In this document: positions 39,393 to 48,218 of the stretch, piece by piece
Numbering within the stretch: position 1 is the stretch's first letter
How the letters are laid out: each line of letters begins with the position of its first letter
Assembly (NCBI RefSeq): GCF_035917575.1
Contig: NZ_CP109090.1
Location: 7,254,001 to 7,318,000, forward strand
Direction of reading: 5' to 3'
DNA: 64,000 nt
Source of the DNA: Streptomyces sp. NBC_01788
Lineage (GTDB): Bacteria; Actinomycetota; Actinomycetes; Streptomycetales; Streptomycetaceae
The notes under the pieces: model-generated
What the model was told of the DNA's origin: nothing
The model's database searches: none
What the model saw: only the letters and a program-made list of their open reading frames with translations
Translations under genes and position numbers: made by a program

Positions 39393-40145
39393 ATGAGTGA
39401 CGAAAAAGACTGGGTGGCGGTGACTGATCTGCTGCCGGCCCGGGCGGAGCGCTTCCCGGACCGGGTGGCGATGAATGTCAACGGCACCGGAGGAATCACC
39501 TACTGGGAATGGCAGCGCCGCGTGAATCGCACGGCGAACGGCCCGCTGCGGGCCGGGGTGCGGCGCGGGGACGCCATCGCCTTGCTGTTCGGCGGGATGG
39601 ACTGGTCGACTACGCCGTCGCCTGCCTCGCCGTCCTCAGTGCGGTGCCTGCGGGGTTCACCTGCATGAGAGCTACCCGCAGGCGGAGCTGGAGTGCCGGC
39701 TGGCCGAGGGCGGCGTGCGCGGCGTCATCCACGGCGCGGGGCTGCGGCCGCCGCGCCGCGTGGGCGCGTGGGCGCGCACGGTCGCGGACCTCGACGGCGG
39801 CGACGAGACGCCGGTCGCGGTGGACCTCGCCCCGGCGACATCGCCGACATCCTCCACACCTCCGGCACGACCGGGCCTGCGAAGGGATTCACCAACCCGC
39901 GCGGGAACCTCACCGTCGGCCGCAGCCCCGAGGGAACCGGGGCGGACGCGATCGTGGTCCTGCGGGACCCTCGGGCGCTGGACGGGCTGCCGGGCTTCCT
40001 GGCCGGGCGGCTCAAGCCGCACGAGCATCCCGAGCGATTCCACGACTGGCCGAGCCTGCCCCGCGGGGCGACCGGCAAGGTGGTCAAGGCCGTGATCAGG
40101 CAGCAACTCGGACCTAGTGCCGCGGCAGGTGACGTTTGCCCGTGA
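39393..40145 (+). pseudogene. Decayed AMP-dependent acyl-CoA ligase
   Basis: Starts well (MSDEKDWVAVTDLLPARAER then FPDRVAMNVNGTGGITYWEW) and loses frame near 39600. The AMP-binding motif DILHTSGTTGPAKGFTNPRG reappears in another frame near 39845, and the C-terminal end LPRGATGKVVKAVIRQQLGP is joined directly after a large internal deletion. At least two frameshifts and the deletion remove the adenylation core. Related ligase debris lies at 44.5 kb. Confidence 0.8.
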
Positions 40146-40316
40146 AGGAGCGGCGTCCGGTGCGTGCTCTCGGTGTGCCGGCCGGAAGTCCTCGTACTGG
40201 ATGTACTTGGGCTTTCGGCCGGTGCGGCGAGAGTGGGGGTCCCCCTGCTCGAAGAGCTTGGGGGAGTGCCGGGCGTCGCGACGGGGCGAACGTTGCCTGT
40301 CGCGGCACTGGCTGAG

Positions 40317-40340
40317 GGGGCGGGTCCGCAGACCCGCCCC
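40317..40340 (-). terminator. Hairpin terminator after MFS gene
   Basis: GGGGCGGGTC (40317-40326) and GACCCGCCCC (40331-40340) form a perfect 10-bp stem with a 4-base loop, 22 bp past the MFS stop. Confidence 0.82.
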
Positions 40341-40361
40341 GCACCACCGTCTTCCCGGCGG

Positions 40362-41891
40362 CTACTCCAGGTTCTCGGTCAGCGGGGCCGACGGCGAGCT
40401 GTCCGCCGAGAGCTCGGGCTCCGCGGCCGCGCCGGCGTCCATACCGGGCATCGTCCCCGGCATGGGCGCGTCCGCGGCGGGCCGGATGAGGAGGACCACG
40501 AGGGCGAGCGCGACGACCGTGATCGCCACCGCGACCAGGAAGCCGGCCGAGGCGCCCTTGGCCAGGACGTGCGCCTTGTCGCCCGTCGCCCCGCTCGTCG
40601 CCGCGCCGTACACGGTGATGATGACCGCCAGGCTCAGCGAGCCGCCCATCTGCTGCGTCGCGTTGAGCAGGCCCGAAGCGGCCCCCGTGTCCTGCATCTC
40701 CACCCCGGACACGCCGACCATGGTCATCGGCATGAACACCATGCCCGCCCCGATCCCGTACAGCAGCATGGGACCGAGCAGGTCGCCGAGGTAGGCGCTG
40801 TCGGCGGAGATCGTCGACAGCCAGATGAGCGCGCCCGTGATCAAGAGCGTCCCCACCACCAGCGGCAGGCGCTGCCCGATCTTGGGAATGAGCTGCATCA
40901 TCACGCCGGAGACGACGATGATCGAGACGCTGAGCGGCAAGAAGGCCAGGCCGGTCTTGAGCGGGCTGTAGGCCAGCACGTTCTGAAAGAAGAGGGTCAG
41001 GAAGAAGAACATCCCGATCAGGGAACCCATCATCGCCACGCCGAGGGCGTAGATGCCCGAGCGGTTGCGGCTGGCGAACAGGCGCAACGGGATGATCGGC
41101 TGCGGGGTGCGGCTCTCGATGAAGACGAAGGCCGCCAGCAGGACCACGGCCCCGACGAACGAGCCGACCGTGGTGGCATCCCGCCAGCCGCTGTCGGAGG
41201 CGTGGATGAAGCCGTACACGAGCAGGGCCACGCCCCCGGTGGAAGTGATCGCGCCGCCGAAGTCGAACCGGCCCTCGCTCCGCGGCGACTTGCCGATGAA
41301 CAGCGGCGCGACCAGGGCCAGGGCGACGCCGATGGGCACGTTGACCAGCAGGACCCAGCGCCAGGAGACCCACTCGGTGAGCAACCCGCCTGCCACCAGG
41401 CCGATCGCGCCGCCCGCGCCCGACACGCCGGCGAACACCGCGAACGCCCGGTTGCGCTCCCGCTCGGTCGGGAAGCCGGTGGCGATCAGGGACAGCACCG
41501 TCGGGGCGACGATGGCGGCCCCGGCGCCCTGAATGACGCGCATGCCCAGCAGCCATCCGGAGTTCTGGGCGAGGCCGCCGAGCAGGGACCCCAGCGTGAA
41601 CAGCGAGACCCCGCCGATGAAGGCCGGGCGGCGGCCGAGGAGGTCACCGACCCGGCCGCCGAGCAGTAACAGCCCGCCGAACGCGAGGGCGTAGGCGTTG
41701 ACCACCCATGACAGGTTCTGCGTGGAGAAACCCAGGGACGTCTGCATGCTGGGGAGCGCCACGTTCACGATGGTGGCGTCGAGGATTACCATGAGCTGGG
41801 CGATCGCGATGACAACCAGCATGAGGCCAGTGCGATGCGCTAGCCGGGGCGGGCTCGCCGGGGCTGCGATTGCGTGGGTGCTAACAGCCAT
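40362..41891 (-). CDS. MFS drug transporter, DHA2 (14-helix) family
   Basis: 509 residues with 14 hydrophobic spans. The motif A loop is GGRVGDLLGRRPAF, motif C is the GVSGAGGAIGLVAGG helix, and the start LDATIVNVALPSMQTSLGFS is the DHA2 opening (motif D1). It exports drugs with the proton gradient. It is divergent from a TetR gene with two identical-pattern operators between them. The pair sits inside the island, so it could serve self-resistance, but nothing links it specifically to the cluster. Confidence 0.92.
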   Translation of the reverse strand: MAVSTHAIAAPASPPRLAHRTGLMLVVIAIAQLMVILDATIVNVALPSMQTSLGFSTQNLSWVVNAYALAFGGLLLLGGRVGDLLGRRPAFIGGVSLFTLGSLLGGLAQNSGWLLGMRVIQGAGAAIVAPTVLSLIATGFPTERERNRAFAVFAGVSGAGGAIGLVAGGLLTEWVSWRWVLLVNVPIGVALALVAPLFIGKSPRSEGRFDFGGAITSTGGVALLVYGFIHASDSGWRDATTVGSFVGAVVLLAAFVFIESRTPQPIIPLRLFASRNRSGIYALGVAMMGSLIGMFFFLTLFFQNVLAYSPLKTGLAFLPLSVSIIVVSGVMMQLIPKIGQRLPLVVGTLLITGALIWLSTISADSAYLGDLLGPMLLYGIGAGMVFMPMTMVGVSGVEMQDTGAASGLLNATQQMGGSLSLAVIITVYGAATSGATGDKAHVLAKGASAGFLVAVAITVVALALVVLLIRPAADAPMPGTMPGMDAGAAAEPELSADSSPSAPLTENLE

Positions 41892-41929
41892 TTGGTAGCC
41901 TTATCAGGTAAGATGTTGGGAACGTTAAG

Positions 41930-41943
41930 GAACGATAGCGTTC
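41930..41943. promoter_or_regulatory. TetR operator 1, GAACG-N4-CGTTC
   Basis: Perfect 5-4-5 inverted repeat (GAACG-ATAG-CGTTC) between the MFS and TetR starts. Confidence 0.75.
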
Positions 41944-41974
41944 ACTGTTCGGCACTCTAGCAGTGGCAAGTAGG

Positions 41975-41988
41975 GAACGCAATCGTTC
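41975..41988. promoter_or_regulatory. TetR operator 2, GAACG-N4-CGTTC
   Basis: Second perfect copy (GAACG-CAAT-CGTTC), 45 bp centre to centre from the first, so one per divergent promoter. Confidence 0.75.
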
Positions 41989-42031
41989 ACCATGCGGTCG
42001 GCTGGGGGGCCGTCCGGGAAGTGGGGATGCC

Positions 42032-42664
42032 GTGTCCGGAGTCGGATTGGCTGCCGACACGGCGGTCGGCGACCAGGACCCGCCCAGGAAGCCGGCGGCA
42101 AGCCGTCGGCGGGGCAAGGACCTGGAGCGCGCCATCTACTCGGCGGTGATCACCCAGCTCGAGGCCGTCGGCTATGCCAGGCTGACCATGGATCGGGTGG
42201 CGGCCGATGCCCGGACGGGCAAGGCGGCGCTCTACCGGCGCTGGCCCAGCAAGGCCGACCTCGTGGTCGACACGCTCGACTACGCCCTGCCCGCGCCCGA
42301 GGACGCGCCCGACAAGGGCAACGTCCGCGACGACCTGGTCGAGCACATGCGGCAGAAGGCAGAGGTCCTCAACTCCCCGGTCGGCCGCGCGGTGCAGAGC
42401 CTGCTGGCCGAGATCGACCGGGACCGGCCGCTGGTCCGCCTGGTGCAGGAGCGCGTCTTCCAGCCCCGGCAGAACGTCTTCCAGCTGATCCTGGAGCGCG
42501 GGGTGCAGCGCGGCGAGATCCGCCCCGGCCGGCTCAGCCCGTTGGTCGCTGAACTCGGGCCCGCCATGCTGGTGCAGCGCTTCCTCGGCGACTCGGCCCC
42601 GGTTCCCGACGACTACCTGGTGGCCGTGGTGGACGAGCTGATCATGCCCATCATCCGCCAGTAG
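42032..42664 (+). CDS. TetR family regulator of the MFS transporter
   Basis: 210 residues from GTG 42032, after GGGGA. The HTH is LTMDRVAADARTGKAALYRRWPSKADLVV, typical of TetR_C_11-type efflux regulators; the C-terminal part RAVQSLLAEIDRDRPLVRLV is the ligand domain. Divergence from the MFS gene with paired operators indicates autoregulation and control of the pump. Confidence 0.9.
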   Translation: MSGVGLAADTAVGDQDPPRKPAASRRRGKDLERAIYSAVITQLEAVGYARLTMDRVAADARTGKAALYRRWPSKADLVVDTLDYALPAPEDAPDKGNVRDDLVEHMRQKAEVLNSPVGRAVQSLLAEIDRDRPLVRLVQERVFQPRQNVFQLILERGVQRGEIRPGRLSPLVAELGPAMLVQRFLGDSAPVPDDYLVAVVDELIMPIIRQ

Positions 42665-42878
42665 CCCCCAGGACGATGCGGTGTCGCCGGGGGGCGTAGG
42701 CCGCCGGTACTTCCTCGATCGCGCGGCAGCAGCCATTGAGGGTGGACAGGGTGTCAGCGGGAAAGCGCGCCCGGTCCAGCGGCAAGACGCGGTACCCGGC
42801 CTGGGCGAAGAGCATGGCCTTGGGGGAACCAACACAGCGCGCGCCCATGACGATGACGTCGAACTCCTCAATGGCCAC
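42651..42878 (-). pseudogene. N-terminal fragment of an FAD-dependent oxidoreductase
   Basis: Reads FDVIVMGARCVGSPKAMLFA then QAGYRVLPLDRARFPADTLS, the FAD-binding start of a geranylgeranyl-reductase/monooxygenase type protein, and ends after 75 codons. The rest of the enzyme is missing here. Confidence 0.75.
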
Positions 42879-43014
42879 CTCACAGAGGGCGCAGTCGCGC
42901 CGGTCGGGGTGACCGCGCCCCGGACGCGCGGCCGATGGCCTTGACCGTACGCACCCGGCCCCGGGCAGGCAGTGCAGTATTGAGCGATTGCCGGCAGTCA
43001 GGTTCCGGCCGACG

Positions 43015-43110
43015 GCGCGGTGGCCGCCGGAGCCGGGTTCCGTGAGCGCTGCCAGGCCACCGGCCTGCTCGAAGAGGACGGGCGCGTCGCCGGCGTCACC
43101 TTCACCCGGG
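43015..43110 (+). pseudogene. Possible internal fragment of an FAD monooxygenase
   Basis: AVAAGAGFRERCQATGLLEE then DGRVAGVTFT resembles the substrate-binding stretch of FAD monooxygenases. It is on the opposite strand to the fragment at 42.7 kb, implying rearrangement. Confidence 0.4.
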
Positions 43111-43151
43111 CGCCGGCCAGGCCCCCTGGGCGGCAGGATGCCGCCGCGCGG

Positions 43152-43727
43152 TCACGTGTGGATCTTCTCGTGGTTGGCCAGCATGCCGACGTACTTCTCG
43201 ATGCGCCGGGCCCTGGTCTCGGGCTTCTTGGCGTCCTGCACCCGGTAGAGGATGGAGTAGCGATTCTGGCTGTCGAGGGTCTTGAAGAACTCCGCGGCGG
43301 CCGGGTTGGCCTCCAGCGCCCGCGCCAGGTCGTCCGGGACGGTGGCGGACTTCGCCCCCGCGTAGGCCGCTTCCCAGCGCCCGTCCCTCTTGGCCCGCTC
43401 GACCTCGGCGATCCCCGGCGGTTGCATCCGTCCCTGCTCGATGAGGGCGGCGACCTTCTCCCGGTTGACCTTGGACCACCGGCTGCGGGCCGACCGCGGC
43501 GTGAACCGCTGGAGCCAGTGGGCGTCGTCGAGCTTGCCTTTCTGGCCGTCGATCCACCCGTAGCACAATGCCACGTCGAGGGCCTGGGCGTACGTCAGGA
43601 CGTCTTCGCCCGCGGCGTTATTCGTAAGCTTCAGCCAGAACCCGCGGGACGCGGCATAATTGCGGGAAAGCCAATCCTGCAGCTCCGCCGCCGATGCGAA
43701 TTCGATGATCTCTTCGTCTCGGGCCAT
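43152..43727 (-). CDS. YdeI/OmpD-associated family protein
   Basis: 191 residues from ATG 43727 (MARDEEIIEFASAAELQDWL). SRGFWLKLTNNAAGEDVLTY, ALCYGWIDGQKGKLDDAHWL, FTPRSARSRWSKVNREKVAA and the Lys/Arg-rich end match the YdeI-like (DUF1905-linked) family, some members of which protect from cationic peptides. The product is intact and flanked on both sides by decayed genes, so it may be under selection or recently acquired. Confidence 0.83.
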   Translation of the reverse strand: MARDEEIIEFASAAELQDWLSRNYAASRGFWLKLTNNAAGEDVLTYAQALDVALCYGWIDGQKGKLDDAHWLQRFTPRSARSRWSKVNREKVAALIEQGRMQPPGIAEVERAKRDGRWEAAYAGAKSATVPDDLARALEANPAAAEFFKTLDSQNRYSILYRVQDAKKPETRARRIEKYVGMLANHEKIHT

Positions 43728-43835
43728 GGTGTTAGTCAAGCACAAGATGGCGGCCCGAGGAGGCGGACCTCGGGTACCGGCGGGGTTGGCCGAAATCGGT
43801 TGAAAACAGGAGCGCAATCGCGCAACGACGGCACT

Positions 43836-44155
43836 GACAAGCTTTTACGGAGTCACCCTCGACTGTCCGGACCCCGCCCGCCTGGCTGAGTTCTACAGGC
43901 AGCTGACCGGAATGACGGTCTCTTACAGCAGCGACGATTACGCCGACCTGTCTGGCGAGGGGCCGGCCATCGGCTTCCAGCGCGTTGCCGACTTCCGGGC
44001 GCCGAAGTGGCCCTGACCGCGGGTAGCTGATCCCAGCGCGGGCGGTGCAACTGCTCGGCGGGTACGCCACGATCGCCCACGCCGGGGTGCCGCAGCGCCA
44101 TCCCGGCCTCGGCAACCAGTACTACAGCCGCATCCCGCTGCGCCTGGAGCACTGA
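43836..44155 (+). pseudogene. Decayed VOC (glyoxalase-fold) gene
   Basis: FYGVTLDCPDPARLAEFYRQ and LTGMTVSYSSDDYADLSGEG followed by IGFQRVADFRAPKWP and a stop. Further matching pieces (AVQLLGGYATIAHA, HPGLGNQYYSRIPLRLEH) follow out of frame. No start codon is evident and part of the middle is missing. Confidence 0.65.
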
Positions 44156-44257
44156 CGTGCCCGGCGGTCAGCCCGTCGTCGCCGACAGCGCGCCGCCGCC
44201 ACGACCGGGCACGTCGGCGGGCCAGGGGATGCCCGGGAGCCGCGGGCGAGGCTCGCG

Positions 44258-44470
44258 GAAATGCTCGACGCCGGGTCCCTCGTCCCCCTGACCCCCGGCG
44301 CGTCATCCGGCGTCCTCGCCGCCCTGGGCCGGGTCAGTGGGATCCCCGTCGTCGCGTTCGCGATCGACCCGCGGGTCGACGGAGGCGCGCTGAGCCACGC
44401 CGGCTGCACGGTGAGCACCACCGGCTACGCCGCCGCCGTCCGCGACCGGGTCCCGGTGCTCGGCTTGACG
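44258..44470 (+). pseudogene. Possible fragment of an acyl-CoA carboxylase beta subunit
   Basis: EMLDAGSLVPLTPGASSGVL, GRVSGIPVVAFAIDPRVDGG and ALSHAGCTVSTTGYAAAVRD follow the order of the carboxyltransferase N-terminus (LDxGSF..., GrPVavfa.D..v.GGalse). It is short and has no start or end. Confidence 0.4.
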
Positions 44471-44660
44471 AGGTCGACGTACAAACCATCAGGTCGGCCA
44501 CGGTGGCGGTCCAGCCGTCGAAGTTCGGGGGCGGGCCCGACCCGGGTGCCCCGGCGCACGCCGCGCCCCGCAGGGCCTGCCCGACCGAGGTGGCCCGGCG
44601 CCGCCACCGGGCGTAGGTCAGGCCGTCGGCGCCCCTCGGCGTCGATTGCCCCCCGGTCCG
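44470..44660 (-). pseudogene. Possible fragment of an acyl-CoA ligase
   Basis: GADGLTYARWRRRATSVGQA is the usual N-terminal segment of adenylate-forming ligases. It loses frame after about 40 codons. Confidence 0.4.
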
Positions 44661-44700
44661 GCTGGACCTGCGCGGGCAGCCGCTGGATTCCGGTGCCACT

Positions 44701-44743
44701 GCTCAATTCTGAGCGCCGGGCGGCCACCGGCCCGGGCTACCGT
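44701..44743 (+). promoter_or_regulatory. GCTCA-N4-TGAGC box with -10 (first P450 promoter)
   Basis: GCTCA-ATTC-TGAGC at 44701-44714, perfect. TACCGT at 44738-44743 lies 23 bp downstream, 88 bp before the P450 start. Confidence 0.75.
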
Positions 44744-44831
44744 CGAAACGCACTCGGACGACCCGCAGTTGAGGCGAGGCGTTGGGTGAGTACTTCCTGT
44801 TCCAGTGGGAAATGACGACGGGAGCGAGCTG

Positions 44832-46196
44832 ATGTCGGGTCGGTCGGATCAGGTTGTTGGTTCTGTGCCAGTCGCATCCGGCAGCTTCCTGCTTGCCGGG
44901 CACAGGCCGGCCGTGGCGGTCCAGAGGCTGGCCTTCTTCGAGCGGGTTCGTGCCGAGGGACCCGTGCTGCGGCTGCGCATGGGCCGCATTCCCACCTTCC
45001 TCATCAACGACCACGCCATGGCCCGCGAAATACTCGGCGACGGCGGTGACACCTTCGCCCGGGGGCGGTTCTTCAGCAAGGTGCGCCCGCTGGTCGGCAA
45101 CGGGCTCGGCAGCTCCGACGGCGCCTTCCACCTGCGCCAACGCCGGATGGTCCAGCAGGCGTTCAGCCACGACCACCCCGGGTACGACGTGGCCGCGCTG
45201 CAGGCCGGCATCAAAGCGCAGGTCGACACCTGGCAGCCCGGTACCGTCGTGGACATGGCCCGGGAGATGGACACCCTGGCCAACGCGCTGATCAACACCG
45301 CGCTGTTCTCCTCGGACAAGGTAGCCGGCGACGCCGACACCATCCGGGACACCATCGCCGACTTCATAGCCGGCGTCGGCATCCGCAGCGTGGTCCCCAG
45401 CGACCTGGTGGACAAGCTGCCCACCCCGGCCAACCGGCGCTTCATCCGGGCGCGGGACCGGCTCGAAGCGGCCCTGACCTCGATCATCAACCGGTACCTG
45501 ACCGACCCCCACGACCACGGCGACATCCTGTCCAGCATGGTCGCCGCCCGGGACGCGGACGGCCAGCCCATGAGCCCGGGCGAATTGCGCGATGAGGTGC
45601 TGTCCATGCTGATCGCCGGCGGCGACAGCTCCGGACATGCCCTGGGCTGGGCCTTCCACGAAATCGCCCAGCACCCCACGGCCGCCCAGCGACTGCGCGA
45701 GGAGTTCGCCCAGGTGCTGGACGGGCGGGACCCCACCATGGGCGACCTGCGCCGCCTGGTATACACCCGCCAGGTCATCAACGAGACCCTGCGGCTACGC
45801 AGCCCCGGCTGGATGGACATGCGGCGCACCACCCGACCGGTAAAGGTCGGCGGCTTCGCATTCCCCGCCGAGGCCGAACTGCTGACCAGCCTCACCGCCC
45901 TGCACCGCGACCCGGCCGTCTACTCCGATCCCACCACCTTCAACCCCGACCGGTGGTCACCAGGGCACCCCCAGCAGCCCCGTCGCGAGCTGTTCATGCC
46001 CTTCGGCGCGGGTACCCGCATGTGCGCCGGAGAATCGATGGCCAACTTGACGATGGCCTTCGCGCTGGCCACCGTGCTGCCCCGCTTCGAACTCCGGCCG
46101 GTACCCGGCCGCCCGGTCCGGGAGGTGTGCAAGGGCATCATGGGGGCCAGCGCACTCCCGATGACCGTGCACCCGGTACCGGAGGCCAAGGCATAA
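44832..46196 (+). CDS. Cytochrome P450
   Basis: 454 residues from ATG 44832, with GGGAG upstream. The I-helix is MLIAGGDSSGHALGW (acid-alcohol pair Asp-Ser), the K-helix ExxR is in INETLRLRSPGW, and the heme loop FGAGTRMCAGES has the ligand Cys at about 398. It belongs to the longer class (eukaryote-like CYP layout) and is probably soluble, as no anchor is visible. It is the first intact cluster gene and has the cluster box upstream. It likely oxidises the assembly-line product. A ferredoxin partner is not encoded nearby. Confidence 0.92.
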   Translation: MSGRSDQVVGSVPVASGSFLLAGHRPAVAVQRLAFFERVRAEGPVLRLRMGRIPTFLINDHAMAREILGDGGDTFARGRFFSKVRPLVGNGLGSSDGAFHLRQRRMVQQAFSHDHPGYDVAALQAGIKAQVDTWQPGTVVDMAREMDTLANALINTALFSSDKVAGDADTIRDTIADFIAGVGIRSVVPSDLVDKLPTPANRRFIRARDRLEAALTSIINRYLTDPHDHGDILSSMVAARDADGQPMSPGELRDEVLSMLIAGGDSSGHALGWAFHEIAQHPTAAQRLREEFAQVLDGRDPTMGDLRRLVYTRQVINETLRLRSPGWMDMRRTTRPVKVGGFAFPAEAELLTSLTALHRDPAVYSDPTTFNPDRWSPGHPQQPRRELFMPFGAGTRMCAGESMANLTMAFALATVLPRFELRPVPGRPVREVCKGIMGASALPMTVHPVPEAKA

Positions 46197-46305
46197 CCCG
46201 TACCCCGGCGAGGAATCACTCCTGCGGAGCGTGACGGTGCTTGCTGCGATGTGACGGTTCGTGAGGGTGTGCGGCGTCGGTCGTGCGGTGTGATGGGATT
46301 TTGCC

Positions 46306-46681
46306 GTGCCCGAGCTGGAGTCGATGGCGCGTGACGAGCTGGTCGGGCTCGCCCCGTGGTCGAGCCGTCCGGCTCGGTGAGCCGGCGGTGGTGATCGCCC
46401 GTCGGGATGCGCAGATCGCGGCCATGGCCGTGCAACTCGCCGACTGGATGGACACGTTCGAGTGGCAGGCCCGGGAACTGGCGAGGCTTCAGCATCTGCG
46501 CTTGCGCAACAGCTCCAACTCCTCGATGCCGCCCTCGAAGGACGACGCCCCCGGGAAGGTGCCGCCGGGTAAGGAGCGCCGGGCCAAGCCGGGCGGCCGC
46601 GGTAAGGGCAAGCAGAGGGGCGCGCCCGGGTCGGCGGGGCGTCAGGCCCATGTCCCGCAGCAGCGATCCCCCGGGCGTTGA
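46306..46681 (+). pseudogene. IS66-type transposase N-terminal remnant
   Basis: A GTG frame reads VPELESMARDELVGLAPW and stops; the sequence resumes one frame over as VVIARRDAQIAAMAVQLADW, then LRNSSNSSMPPSKDDAPGK and a Lys/Gly-rich tail. The NSSNSSMPPSKD segment is the IS66 zinc-finger-leader hallmark. The catalytic part is absent. Confidence 0.7.
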
Positions 46682-46689
46682 CCCTGCGG

Positions 46690-46980
46690 GTTCGTCCTCC
46701 CCGGTCGGGGTGCCGCCCGGGCCGAGGCCGACAGCGTGCGGGGGCAGTGGCTGCCGGCTCGGCGGTCAGTGGCCCGGCTCCCAGCGATCGGGCCGCCGTA
46801 TGGGCCTGGCGAAGCAGCCGGGCACGCTCCACCGCTGCGCGCGAGCAGGGCAGCCGCCCAACGGCCGTCACCGGTGGCCAGTTCGTAGGGGCGCTCCGGT
46901 CCCTCCAGGACCGATGCGGCCCGGGCCCACGCCTCGGCGGTGTCGGTGCCGGTGGCCCGGTTGAGTTCCGCCTGCAGCAT
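46690..46980 (-). pseudogene. Possible fragment of a LuxR-type/TPR regulator
   Basis: AELNRATGTDTAEAWARAAS and VLEGPERPYELATGDGRWAA match the helical repeat region before the HTH of large LuxR-type ATPases. No ATPase or HTH part is nearby. Confidence 0.35.
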
Positions 46981-48170
46981 GAGGTGGCGAACCGGGGCGT
47001 CAACGCCGCCCCGCTAGCCCTGGCCCAAGACTGAGTCCTCGTGGTGCCGCCCCTCTCCCGAGGGGCCGAACCCCTTTCTGGGGCTTCCCTTGTTGGCTAC
47101 GGAACGCCGGGCCGCCCGGCCTGTCCGAACGGATGCTCCAGCCGGACTTGTCGAATTCGTGGGGCGGGAGAGCCGGTGGCGTCCCGTCGGCCAGGAACGG
47201 TGGAACGCCGAGCGCGGGTCGAAGCGTCGCATGCCGGCCTGCTGCTGTGCCTGGTAGGGAGGCCAGGCTGTCGCCGCTTGTGTCGCGGTCTTCAGCCGTC
47301 CCCCCGAGCTGCCAGGCGGCTGCGGCGATGTCCGGGTCCGGCGTGGCGCGCCGGCGGATGAGGTCTTCGGTCCACGGCATGGCCCAACGGATGGCGCTGC
47401 CCAGGCGGCCGACCAGGTTCTTGCGGTGAGTCCGGCGTCTGCGCCGCCGTCTCCGTGCACCCGGTCCAGGACCGTCCGTGCGGCTGGGCCGATGCCGGGT
47501 GGTTCGACGGCTGCGCCGTGGATGTCTCGTCCATCTCGGGCCAGGCGGTTGCGCTCGGCGCTCACATGCGCGACGGCATCGGACGCGCGGAACCGACAGC
47601 CAAGGACACGAGGGCGCAGACTCGGCGACCGCATGACGCCTTCAGGCGACGTGAACCTCGACCGTACGGGTCCGTCAGGACGTGACGCCCCACAGCCGGC
47701 GAGGCCGCCACGGTCCTCGCGTCGACGGCCGGACCGAGTCGCAGCACTCCGGTCTGCCGCTCGAGGCCGCCCGGGTAGAGCTCGAACACTGGTTGGGCAG
47801 CAGTGGTGACCAGCAAGGTGGCCAGACAGTCGGCGACGTCGACCGCCCGGACCGCGTCCTCGTCCAGAGCGAGCGCGTCGGCCACCTGGGCGCCGCGGGA
47901 AACTGTCGGTGAGATTGTGACCTATCTCATATTCGACGGCTGGGTGTCGATTGCGCCGCTTGCCGGGCGGTGGCGCAGCGCCTGGAGCAGGGTGTTGTCG
48001 GGCGCGATGGCCGGATACGGCTCCCTTTTCGGTCGGTGAATCGGGCCGGTGATCGGGCCGGGTCGGGTGGCTGGCCGGAGGTATCTGCGGCGAGGTTTTT
48101 GGCCGGGGTGTAGGGGGCAAATTTGTTTGGGGGAGGGTGGAACGGGTTTTCGACTTCATTGTTGGCCCAA
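46981..48170. other. Stretch without a recognisable gene
   Basis: About 1.2 kb between the IS66/LuxR debris and the first Crp gene. Several open frames exist on both strands, but none gives a sequence I can relate to a family and none has good start signals. It is probably decayed DNA at the island's internal junction. Confidence 0.5.
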
Positions 48171-48177
48171 ACCCGGC

Positions 48178-48206
48178 TTGATTGATGGGTGCGACCACCG
48201 TATGCT
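48178..48206 (+). promoter_or_regulatory. Housekeeping-type promoter of the first Crp/Fnr gene
   Basis: TTGATT (48178-48183), 17-bp spacer, TATGCT (48201-48206), 12 bp before the start codon. It has no GCTCA box, so this regulator looks independent of the cluster box. Confidence 0.65.
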
Positions 48207-48218
48207 AGGGGGAAGTAT

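Noticed and set aside
43836..44155. Intact VOC family protein
   Set aside because: No start codon, an in-frame stop after about 57 codons, and the remaining matches are in another frame.
46981..48170. Several open frames of 80-400 codons between the IS66 remnant and the first Crp gene
   Set aside because: None shows a recognisable domain, plausible start signals or typical amino acid composition; both strands are open because of high GC.
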